A DNA stretch of 11,149 nt from Thermoplasmata archaeon (lineage in GTDB: Archaea; Thermoplasmatota; Thermoplasmata; Thermoplasmatales; Thermoplasmataceae). The DNA lies in contig JAKBGP010000052.1 in NCBI GenBank assembly GCA_021833045.1, positions 1 through 11,149 of the forward strand, read 5' to 3'. Shown here in pieces: positions 1-7,371 of the stretch; positions within the stretch are counted from its first letter, which is position 1, and every line of letters begins with the position of its first letter. The notes under the pieces were generated by a model. That model saw only the letters and a list, made by a program, of their open reading frames with translations. It made no database searches and was not told the origin of the DNA. The position numbers and the translations under genes are program-made.

Positions 1-575
1 TGATGCTTTATGATTATGTAATAACCCTTGATCAAGATACAATTTTATTGGTGAATAACTTAAAAGAGATTATTGAACGTGCAAACAAACTGCAACAAAA
101 AGTTGGTGCTATTGAACTCCCACAAAGAATCTTCGATGACCAAAGTGAATTTTTTGAGACAGAATCTGCTATTACAAGCGGAAACATTGTGAATATGGAA
201 GTCTATAAATTTGTAAAGTACAGAGAGGAGTTTTTTTTAGATCAAATAGATTTTGACTTTGACTTTGAGTTAAGGAACGCAGGTTTCACATTTGTTTCGT
301 ACAACGTTAAATCTATCGACCATAAGCTTGGAGTCCGAGGAAACAAAGCAGTCTTTGAACCGAGCTACAGATTATATTATATAATCAGAAACTCAACTGT
401 ATTGTTTATGGAAGGGAAAATTGGATTTAATTTTTATTATCGTCAAATTAGATATTGGGCTGTAAATCTCTTAAAGGAAAAGGGAATCTTTACTGTATTA
501 AAACCACTTGTGGTCGGCTTCTTGCATGGTATCCAAAAAAAAATGGGTAAAAACTTTTATTTCTGCCCACCCTGA
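1..575 (+). CDS. GT2 family glycosyltransferase, rhamnosyltransferase-like, C-terminal part (5' end outside window)
   Basis: The reading frame runs in from the left edge, so the ATG at base 3 is probably internal. About 190 residues are visible. Residues 9-12 read LDQD, the metal-binding DxD-type motif of GT-A glycosyltransferases. Then come ITSGNIV (57-63), the acidic acceptor-side motif FFLDQIDFDFDFELRNAGF (77-95), DHKLG (106-110) and YYIIRNSTVL (125-134). This order is that of the GT2 subgroup often annotated as rhamnosyltransferase. The missing N-terminus would carry the first beta strand and nucleotide-binding residues. The enzyme should transfer a sugar from a nucleotide donor to a growing glycan at the cytoplasmic face of the membrane. 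Donor and acceptor cannot be told from sequence. The C-terminus is basic and partly hydrophobic, compatible with loose membrane association. No clear terminator follows. I am sure of the family and unsure of the sugar. Confidence 0.88.
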   Translation, partial: MLYDYVITLDQDTILLVNNLKEIIERANKLQQKVGAIELPQRIFDDQSEFFETESAITSGNIVNMEVYKFVKYREEFFLDQIDFDFDFELRNAGFTFVSYNVKSIDHKLGVRGNKAVFEPSYRLYYIIRNSTVLFMEGKIGFNFYYRQIRYWAVNLLKEKGIFTVLKPLVVGFLHGIQKKMGKNFYFCPP

Positions 576-1523
576 TTAATAGAAGAGGTCAATTAAATTA
601 TCTAATTTAAATCGATTGAAACATTTCCCGCCGTAATTGTTGAGGTAACCCTAGCTAGTAGCGTAGATAGTGCATAGGGCTACAGTTTACCGTCAAAGGA
701 AACGGAATCTCTATATTGTTTTCGTGAACACTCGCTCGTTGCTATTCCTTAGACTCACGATTACAGCAAAGGAATAAAGCTAAATAAAACTCTATGAATC
801 AAAAGAGTCTACGTATTTTTTAAATCCCTAACATTGCCACTAAAGCATAGCTTCCCGAAAGTTGAGTTTTGCCTGAGGATAATTCAGAAACATTTCATGG
901 TTCCGTACGTGCATTTTCTTAATCCCCTCAGGTTACGAGAAACCATTTCTAATTTATCTCAACGCCCTTCGTATATATGATCTGCATGCGCCATCCACCG
1001 CAGGCAGAGAATCGATGATACTGTTCTTGCCAAGAATTCCTGACTCATGCTTTCGATCGGATATGTGGACCTAATGCTTCTTCTTGCTTGCCATGGATCA
1101 TTGTGAAACTTTAGCAGTGCTCTAATATTTTTCTTTTTCTTGGCGCCAGAATTCTGCCTGGATTAGTTCTTAAGGCTATTTGCGTTTAAATGTTCCATTT
1201 AACTGAATTTCTGAGTTTTTTTCCTAAACTGCTATCAAACGAATCGACAAACTGTTCAGTTAAATGAGAATTGGCATTGAAAAAAGTGTTGTTCACGTCG
1301 TTCGAATAAATACGAATATATATCTATCTCCCACGATTATTTAACGAAAGTAAATTTATTCTGGACCTCATAACATGTTTTTAACTAGTGTCAAGTTTCT
1401 TTCACCCCATCATCCTTGATTTCCAAGAATTAGTACATCATATACATCAGAGTGTTAAGTTCTGCAAGCAGGTTCTTGCCTTATGTGCAAAGTTAAAGTA
1501 CAACAGTTAATTTATGATTTCTG
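576..1523. other. Long spacer without an intact gene
   Basis: This 948-base stretch holds no intact gene that I can support on either strand. Its middle contains protein-like fragments on the minus strand that I read as a decayed transposase (separate entry, about 840-1162). A short inverted repeat, TATTCCTT at 743-750 and AAGGAATA at 769-776, could form an 8-base-pair hairpin with an 18-base loop. A 46-codon minus-strand open stretch around 1187-1324 has no recognisable motif and no good start. The last bases before 1524 probably hold the promoter of the next gene: a weak TATA-like GTTAAAGTA lies at 1492-1500. Confidence 0.6.
840..1162 (-). pseudogene. Probable decayed DDE transposase (C-terminal part), disrupted by stops and frameshifts
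   Basis: On the minus strand, 1162 down to 962 is an open stretch of 67 codons ending in TGA at 959-961. It includes RSTYPIES and EFLARTVSSILCLRW. The same frame then continues for 24 codons as DKLEMVSRNLRGLRKCTYG before another TGA at 884-886. A second frame, from 893 to 843, gives MFLNYPQAKLNFREAML with a TAG at 840-842. Read in order, these resemble the end of IS4/IS1634-type transposases: an Arg-rich segment with IE, a hydrophobic helical stretch, a short lysine/leucine-rich helix, and a final segment like 'LTKKQKEIFEALG'. The parts lie in two frames with stops between them, so no functional protein is made. I saw no terminal inverted repeats or target duplication. The family call rests on remembered patterns, not on a search. 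Confidence 0.4.
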
Positions 1524-2330
1524 TTGATCGAAACTATCGAAATACAACTAAAAGCTAATTTCTTCCAAGGAACCCCCTTATGTATTATAATTCCCACTGC
1601 TTCAACTGAATCTAAAAATTTTATAAGATGTAAAAAGAGTATATCTGAATCTGAACTTCCCGAAGGTACCAAGATCATTGCAATCGTCTCTTCTGGGCCC
1701 AGTTTTTCTTTTTCAAAATCTGTGAATCGTGGACTTGCGGAAATAAAAGATGAAGACATTTTGTTGCTTAATGACGACTGCTATGTGGAACCTAACACGA
1801 TTAAGAACGCACTGGATAATGATGGTAGCAAGGTCGGAATTGTTGGTGCGGTACTTAGATACAGTGATGGAAGGTTACAGCACAATGGGGGACTTTTTTA
1901 TTTTAATTTGATTCGAATTCTTCTGAGGGATTCGTTAAGTCTTGCGCCATTTTATACAATCAGAACTTATTTGAGAGCAAAAAAAATGAAGACAAGATAC
2001 TTAAGAACCTTTCAAACCAGTGTTTTCTTCCCAAAGAAAGTGGATTTTGTAACAGGTGCATTCCTCTTCATTCCAAATAGAGTGTTCAAACGTATAGGTT
2101 TTTTTGATGAGGCTTTCATCAACGGGTTTGAGGACGCAGACTATTGCCTGAGGGCAAAGGATTTAGGATTCACCGTTGGAGTGAAACCAAATGCTCATGC
2201 TATTCACGAAGAACACGTTTCGTTAAAAACGCTTAAAAGTACATTTTTTGTAAACCTTGTAGTTTTCAACCAGAAGTGGTCAAAGGATAAAATTATTCAA
2301 CTAAGGAAAGGCGATTTAAAACCTGAATAA
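1524..2330 (+). CDS. GT2 family glycosyltransferase
   Basis: This is a complete GT-A glycosyltransferase of 268 residues. Visible motifs are CIIIPT (20-25, first beta strand), FSFSKSVNRGL (61-71, like the family's 'NxGfaxAvNxGl'), LLLNDD (80-85, with NDD as metal-binding motif), GRLQHNGG (116-123), DFVTGAFLFI (174-183), GFFDEAFINGFEDADYCLRA (192-211, containing the catalytic acidic region) and a late histidine H228. This set is typical of inverting GT2 enzymes that extend cell-surface polysaccharides. The start is uncertain. The frame is closed by TGA at 1515-1517, and the first usable start codon is TTG at 1524; the next in-frame methionine is residue 155, inside the domain. An ATG at 1514 is out of frame and gives 14 codons. 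A weak TATA-like element at 1492-1500 would suit a leaderless transcript. The gene converges on the fusion gene at 2508-4100. Confidence 0.9.
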   Translation: MIETIEIQLKANFFQGTPLCIIIPTASTESKNFIRCKKSISESELPEGTKIIAIVSSGPSFSFSKSVNRGLAEIKDEDILLLNDDCYVEPNTIKNALDNDGSKVGIVGAVLRYSDGRLQHNGGLFYFNLIRILLRDSLSLAPFYTIRTYLRAKKMKTRYLRTFQTSVFFPKKVDFVTGAFLFIPNRVFKRIGFFDEAFINGFEDADYCLRAKDLGFTVGVKPNAHAIHEEHVSLKTLKSTFFVNLVVFNQKWSKDKIIQLRKGDLKPE

Positions 2331-2507
2331 CATTACCCTGAACAAGCACGCACTTCCTTGCAAAGTTTTCAATTCGATTACTTCTATTTTAATGGACTCC
2401 AATCAGTTTTCCTGCATTTACACTAATTTGCTCTAGACAACAAACGACGTTACCTAGTATAATACCTGGAACTCTTAGTTGATATATTAGATATTACAAT
2501 GCGCCTT

Positions 2508-4100
2508 TCAATGATTCGCATACTTTAGAATTTCACTCAGGTAATCTAAACCATCTTCATCCCTGACGTTGCTTCCATACATCTTGACAAGAGATTTTTT
2601 ATCTGGGGAATCATGCTTGAACAATGCCTTTAGCTGAACAAAAAATGATAGAGCTATCTGTTCAATAGAAACTAGTAATTTCTGCTCTTTCCTGTTTACT
2701 GCGAGACTGGCTTCAATAATATTTTCCCTTAGAAGTCTAAATGGAGTTAAATTAGTGAATTTCGAAAATCTATATACCTGTCCTATCCTTGACTGAAAAC
2801 TATCTAACGCAAAGATTGGTTTTGAGAGACGTTTAGCGTACTTAATTGCCCCAGATTCTTCCATTCTTGTTCTATGAGCAAAAGCTATGTGAGAACACTT
2901 GGACATGGTGTCTATTATGTCCATATCAGTGTGGTTTCCAATATAGACATTAACAAGTCCATTTACGTAATGAGTGATTTGTTTATTGTATATCCTAATC
3001 GATATATTTTTTCTTTTCCCATACTTTCTCTTAAAATCAACAATTTTCTTTTCTGCGCTGGGGTCAGTCGGATTTACCCCCAGTAAAAGCTCCGCCTGTA
3101 CCTTTAACCTAAAAGCCAAGGAAATTATATCTGAAGTTCCCTTTTGTTTCCCAATAAAACCAAAGGTTCCGATCCTAATTTCCTCGATTTTTACAGATTG
3201 CTGGATATTAATATTTTTATAGGTTAAAACAGGAAGAATTGAATATCTCTCAATATGATCCTGCTCTGCTATTTCTGGTGACCGATAAGTGACTATCAGA
3301 CCCTTATCTATCAATATTTTCAGAGATGCTGTAAAGTTCCTAAGACTTCCGTGATTTTCGAGTATTACAATGGTGTTCCCATTGAGAAGCGACGTGATAT
3401 CCTCAAAGAGTCGATCGAACTTTCCGTGACCGGGGTGATATTCAAACACCGCTAATGAACTTTGGACTGATTCAATGGTGTCAGTCAAATTCACCAACAT
3501 ACCATACTCTGTTTCCAGTCTCTCTTTGAGAATTTTAGAATGAATATATATCCCCTCTTCTTTCCCAGAGTAACATATGATGTCTAGCTTTGTTGGTAGC
3601 ATACCTTCAGTTTTCGCGTTGTCTACCTTAAATATTCGAAAACTCCCTCTTTCCTGGCCTTCATTCCCTGAGTTAAAATTAACGTCCTTCGATGTATTGC
3701 GGCTCGACATTTTAAACGCAAAATTTTCTTTAACGCGCTCACCTGTCATGTTAAAATAGCTCGCTATGATTGCGCCACCACCCTGGACATAATCATATAG
3801 GTCCTCATCAAAGTTAGATTTGCTAACTAAAATTACCTTAAAAAAATGAAACGGAAAATGCATTTTAAAGTCTTTCTGGTATAAGTAACGAATATTCGTG
3901 TAAAATGGGTTGTTGTAGACGTTTCTTTCCGTATCAATCAGATACAATTTCTCATAAGCCTGATTGCAGAGAAGCAAGCAAAAGGAAAGATTTCCTGAAC
4001 CAATGAAAAGAATTCTGTCGGTCTTTTGGATGCTTAATTCCTGGATTACTCTTTCAAATTCATTTGAGTTGTCTTGATCAATTGAATATGAGTTCGGCAA
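2508..4100 (-). CDS. Putative methyltransferase-glycosyltransferase fusion protein
   Basis: This 530-residue protein seems to have two parts. Residues 29-40 read RILFIGSGNLSF, like the SAM-binding glycine loop (motif I) of Rossmann methyltransferases. YLID (53-56) would place an acidic residue at the end of strand 2, and FKVILVS (87-93) with GGGAIIASYF (107-116) fits strands 4 and 5. After about residue 170 comes a GT-B-like half: LAVFEYHPGHG (216-226) in the first lobe, the lobe-joining strand IRIGTFGFIGKQKGTSDII (308-326), and RMEESGAIKYAKRLSKPIFA (412-431), which resembles the GT4 donor-site pattern 'ESSGAIxxAlaxGkPV'. It could add and methylate a sugar in one polypeptide. Both halves are diverged and neither activity is certain. 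The start is TTG at 4100-4098, because a stop lies two codons upstream and the next methionine is residue 80, inside the first domain. A TATA-like box lies about 30 bases upstream. Confidence 0.72.
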   Translation of the reverse strand: MPNSYSIDQDNSNEFERVIQELSIQKTDRILFIGSGNLSFCLLLCNQAYEKLYLIDTERNVYNNPFYTNIRYLYQKDFKMHFPFHFFKVILVSKSNFDEDLYDYVQGGGAIIASYFNMTGERVKENFAFKMSSRNTSKDVNFNSGNEGQERGSFRIFKVDNAKTEGMLPTKLDIICYSGKEEGIYIHSKILKERLETEYGMLVNLTDTIESVQSSLAVFEYHPGHGKFDRLFEDITSLLNGNTIVILENHGSLRNFTASLKILIDKGLIVTYRSPEIAEQDHIERYSILPVLTYKNINIQQSVKIEEIRIGTFGFIGKQKGTSDIISLAFRLKVQAELLLGVNPTDPSAEKKIVDFKRKYGKRKNISIRIYNKQITHYVNGLVNVYIGNHTDMDIIDTMSKCSHIAFAHRTRMEESGAIKYAKRLSKPIFALDSFQSRIGQVYRFSKFTNLTPFRLLRENIIEASLAVNRKEQKLLVSIEQIALSFFVQLKALFKHDSPDKKSLVKMYGSNVRDEDGLDYLSEILKYANH

Positions 4101-4648
4101 TGTTTATCTTTATTGATAGTTGGGTTAATATTTTTACGTTTCTTCTCGTTAAATTTGCAAAAATGTAACGATTAAGAAAATAAAATCTAAGCTCTGTCAC
4201 AATTGGCTGTTTATAGATTGTGGAGTCTAAGTTAATTGATTATTTGCAAGCTGAAAATTCTTAATCCAACTTGAGGGAGGGTATAATTCTTAGTGCATCG
4301 AATTTCTAGTATAAATTATTTCATGACTTCCCAATGGGCAACGTTAACCATTCCATAGAGATTTGATTGTTCTTTAATTCCAACCTCAATGTTTTATGGA
4401 TCCTGTGTGAATAGATTAGGCAGAATTTTCCACGTTACCTGAACTATGATGATTCACGCCTTCCCAAGTCAACCCGTTCCTTAATTTAACCACTAGCCCT
4501 AAGTTATAATCAAGTTCAATTTAAATAACCTTTAAGTTTAGGCACTATCCATTCTCTACTTTGCTAACGTTCCGGTTCTATCTTTCCTCGAATCGGTTCA
4601 TCTGTTACCATAGTTCTTTAATTTCTTCTAAACTTACAGTTACCTAAT
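4101..4648. other. Divergent spacer without a recognisable gene
   Basis: This 548-base stretch separates the minus-strand fusion gene from the plus-strand GT4 gene and must hold both promoters. The promoter at its left end is listed separately. At the right end, TTTAATTTC (4617-4625) is a weak TATA-like candidate about 28 bases before the ATG at 4649. All frames I translated in the middle and right parts break up quickly. One short minus-strand stretch (MVTDEPIRGKIEPER, then a stop) looks protein-like but is too short to support. I see no repeats, tRNA or insertion-sequence ends. Confidence 0.55.
4126..4136 (-). promoter_or_regulatory. TATA-like element for the methyltransferase-glycosyltransferase gene
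   Basis: On the minus strand this reads TAAAAATATTA. Its centre is about 31 bases from the TTG start at 4100, which would put the transcript start close to the start codon. No Shine-Dalgarno sequence precedes the TTG, so a leaderless or nearly leaderless message is likely. In such A/T-rich DNA the match could be chance. Confidence 0.4.
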
Positions 4649-5791
4649 ATGCTGAAATTAACCGCTTATATATTTAAGAATCATAATGGTGGCGAATATA
4701 TATGGTTTCGGAGAGTTGCAGAAAAACTTGGTCTAACACTTGTTGTTTTCTGGGAAAACGAATCAGATGAACTATTAGTTAAGCCCTCCGGCACAGCCAA
4801 CCGCGCAGTTTGGTTGATTATTAGACTGATATCTGGAAAAAATAAGGAAAGACAACAGGGCTTATATAGCCTACTTGGAACTTATACCTATAAGATACCC
4901 GTGGACAGAGAGCCAATACTGATGAGCAGCACGTATGTTCCATTACCTCGTTCTAAGAACATTATTGCGTATATTCACACACCCTCTAGATTCCTCACTA
5001 TTGATTTTCAGGATGAAATTATTAGGAATTCCCACAGGCCGTTAAAAATTATATACCTACGATTATGGAAGTTTGTTTATTATTTTCTTTATAAAAGTTC
5101 TATGTCCAGGGCAGCCGTAATAATAGCCAACAGTGTGAATACGCAACAGCGTCTTAAGAAATACATGGGTCTGGATTCTGTTGTAATTCACCCTTCTGTA
5201 GATATTGAGCGCTTTCATTGTGAGAAGCCTGATAACTATTTTTTCCTACCTTCCAGGATTTCACCACAAAAGAATCAGCTTCTTGCCCTTAAAGCGTTCC
5301 GAATTTTTCAGGAGAGTAGAAAGGATTTCAAACTTGTTCTTGCCTCTACTATTTTAAAATCTGAGGAGAATATCCAGTATCTCTCATCCGTTAGAGAGTT
5401 TATTTCCAAAAATAATCTTTCGGTCGAAATAATGATTGGTCTTGATAGAACAGATATCATAAAATTATATTCTTCATCATTCGCTTGTTTGTTTACAGGT
5501 AATGATGAGGATTTCGGCCTAGTTCCTGTTGAATCCATGGCATCTTCAAAACCCGTAATAGCAATTAAGGAAGGGGGGATGACAGAAACCATAAGGGATG
5601 GAGTGACAGGTTTTCTCGTATCTGATGAGTATCAGATGGCAGCGAGAATGCTCGAATTAGCCGATAATCCTGAAAGGGCTCTCAAAATGGGAGAAAAGGG
5701 GAGATCAATAGTTGAAAGTGAATTCTCCGATGATGTCTTTATTGCGAAATTTAAGAAACTAATTTCGGATAATGGTTTCCCATTAGAATAA
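4649..5791 (+). CDS. GT4 family glycosyltransferase (mannosyltransferase-like)
   Basis: This 380-residue GT-B glycosyltransferase has the usual length for GT4. Residues 107-112 read AYIHTP, the acceptor-side histidine motif. VIIANSVNTQQRLKKYMG (157-174) and VIHPSVDIERF (179-189) form the inter-lobe region. R203 and K208 (SRISPQK) are the conserved donor-phosphate contacts. NDEDFGLVPVESMASSKPVI (285-304) contains the E-x7-E pair E287/E295 that binds the nucleotide sugar. GGMTETIRDGVTGFLV (309-324) ends the motif set. Everything needed for a retaining transferase is present. The best general match in pattern is the mannosyltransferase branch (PimB/WbaZ-like), with GDP-mannose a plausible donor, but this is inference. 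The start is the ATG at 4649; no Shine-Dalgarno sequence is visible. The gene stands alone, with spacers of more than 500 bases on both sides. Confidence 0.93.
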   Translation: MLKLTAYIFKNHNGGEYIWFRRVAEKLGLTLVVFWENESDELLVKPSGTANRAVWLIIRLISGKNKERQQGLYSLLGTYTYKIPVDREPILMSSTYVPLPRSKNIIAYIHTPSRFLTIDFQDEIIRNSHRPLKIIYLRLWKFVYYFLYKSSMSRAAVIIANSVNTQQRLKKYMGLDSVVIHPSVDIERFHCEKPDNYFFLPSRISPQKNQLLALKAFRIFQESRKDFKLVLASTILKSEENIQYLSSVREFISKNNLSVEIMIGLDRTDIIKLYSSSFACLFTGNDEDFGLVPVESMASSKPVIAIKEGGMTETIRDGVTGFLVSDEYQMAARMLELADNPERALKMGEKGRSIVESEFSDDVFIAKFKKLISDNGFPLE

Positions 5792-6085
5792 GGATACTCG
5801 ACTATTGAAATAGCGCATCGTATATCTGCATAAGGATAAATTAGATAATAACCAAACTTGTAGTATAATATGTGCTGTTTAGCCCAAATCATGGTGCTCT
5901 CAGTCCAGCACAACCTTTAGTGCAACGAATGATGCAAAAATTTGTTGGGCATAATTCTGACTCAGTTACCATTTTAATAAATTACCTTAGTGCTTTAGTT
6001 TTAGTTTATGAATAGAGTTGAATTTTGCCTCGCCGGGAGTTCCTAACACTCTCCTGATTCTCATTGCATCCTTAACATCGTTTAG

Positions 6086-6235
6086 GATCAAGCCAATATT
6101 GAAATTGATACCCTTTCACGGAGTAATTTTATACTGCTGGCATACTTATATAGTGCCGGAACAGGCAAAATAGAGAACCCCCTGCGATCCCTATATCCTA
6201 AAGAGAGGGAAACTGCACTTAAACAGTTTGTTTAG
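6086..6235 (+). pseudogene. Possible gene relic of unknown family
   Basis: After a TAG at 6083-6085 the plus strand is open for 49 codons, with segments such as SNFILLAYLYSAGTGKIENP and SLYPKERETALKQFV. It then meets a TAG at 6233-6235 and continues in the same frame as EGIPVIYGKSLFCLL before a TAA. The residue mix (hydrophobic helix, then a charged amphipathic helix) looks like real protein. There is no start codon near the beginning, and an internal stop interrupts it. I do not recognise the family. The base pairing at 6156-6248 covers the same bases, so the protein-like look may be a side effect of a structured element, or the reverse. Confidence 0.22.
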
Positions 6236-6248
6236 GAGGGGATTCCGG
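6156..6248. other. Nested inverted repeats; candidate structured RNA or bidirectional terminator
   Basis: Four sets of complementary bases nest in 93 bases. CCGGAA (6156-6161) pairs with TTCCGG (6243-6248). TCCCT (6188-6192) pairs with GGGGA (6238-6242, one T-G wobble). TCCTAAA (6196-6202) pairs with TTTAGGA (6231-6237). AAACTG (6210-6215) pairs with CAGTTT (6224-6229) around an 8-base loop. On the 3' side, 6231-6248 is paired without a break. CAGG (6162-6165) and CCTG (6181-6184) could form a side hairpin at the base. The element lies between two converging genes and has no T-run on either side. It could be a small RNA, a processing or termination structure, or an end of a lost mobile element. 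Pairing was checked by eye only. Confidence 0.35.
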
Positions 6249-6362
6249 TCATTTATGGAAAAAGTTTATTCTGTTTATTGTAATATAGTCTTTAAAGGAA
6301 CAACCTCTATAGAATCGTACATTTGACCCTTTCAGAATGCAGTGATCTTTCATTTGAATAAT

Positions 6363-7214
6363 TTATTCTTTTTTACTCATAAATTTATGTTTACAAAGCC
6401 TTTCGTCTTCCCATGGATTTAACATTAGCGAAAATATAAGAGCAAAAGGTTTCAAGATAAAAATCAAAATCTCAAAAGGATCTTTGAATTTTACGTTATG
6501 AACTAAACTCTTACCCGTCCTTTTGAAAAGCATGCTATTTTTTCTGTATGCGAGCGAAGCACCGACCATATAATTATAGAAAACTTTTTTGAGGAACTTG
6601 CGCAAACTACGTATCCCATTCTGATCATGATAAAGAACTGCATCTTGTCTATAACAACCCTGATAACCAGACTTTACGGCCCGGATTACAAGATCATAAT
6701 CTTCTCCCCCAATGCCAAGGCATGGATCGAATCCAATATCCTTAATTAATGAGGTCCTCCAAGCAGAGTTTCCCATCGCTCCTTTCAGAATGTCTACTGG
6801 AAGAATGTTTTCATAGAGAAATTTATCGTATTTAGACAGGTACTTAGAATATCTTGAATCGGGTAAATGCAGAGGAGTAGTAGATCCGAATGTAAAATCA
6901 CAATTGTTCTCAACAATCGGTTTAATGAGTTTATCTAGCCAGTCTTCTCGCGGAATTTCATCAGTATCAATGAAGACAGCTATATCACCCAATATCTTGA
7001 ATTGAACTTGATACCTTGTCTCTGCAATATTCCCTGGAAGATTATAGAACTTAACTGTGTCATTCACTAGTTTCTTGCACTCATCAACCAACCTTGCACT
7101 TGAACCTCCGTCGGCTACAATTATCTCAAACGGGCTAAAATTCAGAATTTGAGGGACTAAATTAAGTACTCTAAAATCGTTAAAACTCGTAATTATAACT
7201 GAAATTCTTGACAT
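6363..7214 (-). CDS. GT2 family glycosyltransferase with C-terminal membrane segment
   Basis: This 283-residue protein starts with the GT-A signature RISVIITSFND (3-13) and has VADGGSS (33-39) for nucleotide binding. FIDTDEIP (81-88) holds the D-x-D metal motif D83/D85, GIGGEDYDLVIRA (167-179) is the acceptor-side acidic motif, and H196 lies in YHD. The tail has an apolar stretch at about 247-266 (FEILIFILKPFALIFSLML), probably a membrane helix or a re-entrant anchor, followed by a basic end. This fits a cytoplasm-facing enzyme acting on a lipid-linked acceptor. The start is the ATG at 7214-7212, and no Shine-Dalgarno sequence precedes it. The gene is divergent from the GT4 gene at 7372, sharing a 157-base promoter region. 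Sugar specificity is unknown. Confidence 0.92.
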   Translation of the reverse strand: MSRISVIITSFNDFRVLNLVPQILNFSPFEIIVADGGSSARLVDECKKLVNDTVKFYNLPGNIAETRYQVQFKILGDIAVFIDTDEIPREDWLDKLIKPIVENNCDFTFGSTTPLHLPDSRYSKYLSKYDKFLYENILPVDILKGAMGNSAWRTSLIKDIGFDPCLGIGGEDYDLVIRAVKSGYQGCYRQDAVLYHDQNGIRSLRKFLKKVFYNYMVGASLAYRKNSMLFKRTGKSLVHNVKFKDPFEILIFILKPFALIFSLMLNPWEDERLCKHKFMSKKE

Positions 7215-7230
7215 AGTTTACCGGCTTTAC

Positions 7231-7240
7231 ACTATATCTT
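7231..7240 (-). promoter_or_regulatory. Possible TATA-like element for the GT2 gene at 6363-7214
   Basis: On the minus strand this reads AAGATATAGT and lies about 22 bases upstream of the ATG at 7214, slightly closer than the ideal for a leaderless archaeal transcript. Another A/T-rich stretch (7251-7260) lies farther away and is an alternative. Confidence 0.28.
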
Positions 7241-7342
7241 TCAAGGTAGTTATAAGATTTTAGTAGGGAATGCGACAGTCAGGAGATATGCTTCTGATAC
7301 CGCTATTTTTGCTTTTACATGAACGAACAATCGATAAAAAAT

Positions 7343-7350
7343 CTTATAAT
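7343..7350 (+). promoter_or_regulatory. TATA-like element for the GT4 gene at 7372-8502
   Basis: CTTATAAT is centred 25-26 bases upstream of the GTG start at 7372, which is the distance expected between an archaeal TATA box and the transcript start. It is preceded by an A-run at 7336-7341. This supports a leaderless message starting at the GTG. A short AAAGG just before the GTG is too close to act as a normal ribosome-binding site. Confidence 0.5.
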
Positions 7351-7371
7351 CACACAAAATAATAAAGGCGT

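Larger units (their letters stand above)
5792..6362. other. Convergent spacer with a structured element and a coding-like fragment
   Basis: This 571-base stretch lies between the ends of two converging glycosyltransferase genes, so no promoter is required here. Such a long convergent spacer is unusual in a compact prokaryotic genome. A nested set of inverted repeats lies at 6156-6248 and a protein-like open stretch overlaps it at 6086-6235 (separate entries). The 9-base repeat ATAAGGATA occurs twice soon after the stop codon of the GT4 gene. No intact gene, tRNA or terminal inverted repeats were found. Confidence 0.55.

Noticed and set aside
1187..1324. Open stretch of 46 minus-strand codons as a small gene
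   Set aside because: It has no plausible start codon near its beginning and no recognisable motif, and a length like this is common by chance in A/T-rich DNA.
576..1523. tRNA genes or a CRISPR array in the long spacers
   Set aside because: No T-loop-like GTTCGA consensus with matching stems, and no regularly spaced direct repeats, were seen in any spacer.
1514..1558. ATG at 1514 as the start of the GT2 gene at 1524-2330
   Set aside because: It is in a different frame and reaches a stop after 14 codons.
2874..3759. Plus-strand open stretches opposite the fusion gene
   Set aside because: They are antisense to a long gene with recognisable domains, and their translations show no motif.
4445..4451. 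ATGATGA resembling box C of a C/D-box small RNA
   Set aside because: No CTGA box D follows within about 60 bases and there is no internal C'/D' pair.
5308..5913. Minus-strand open stretches opposite and just beyond the GT4 gene
   Set aside because: They overlap the conserved E-x7-E region of a clear gene in antisense, and their own translations are featureless.
5925..5961. AATGATGC followed by CTGA as a possible C/D-box RNA
   Set aside because: Box C has a mismatch and the internal boxes are missing.
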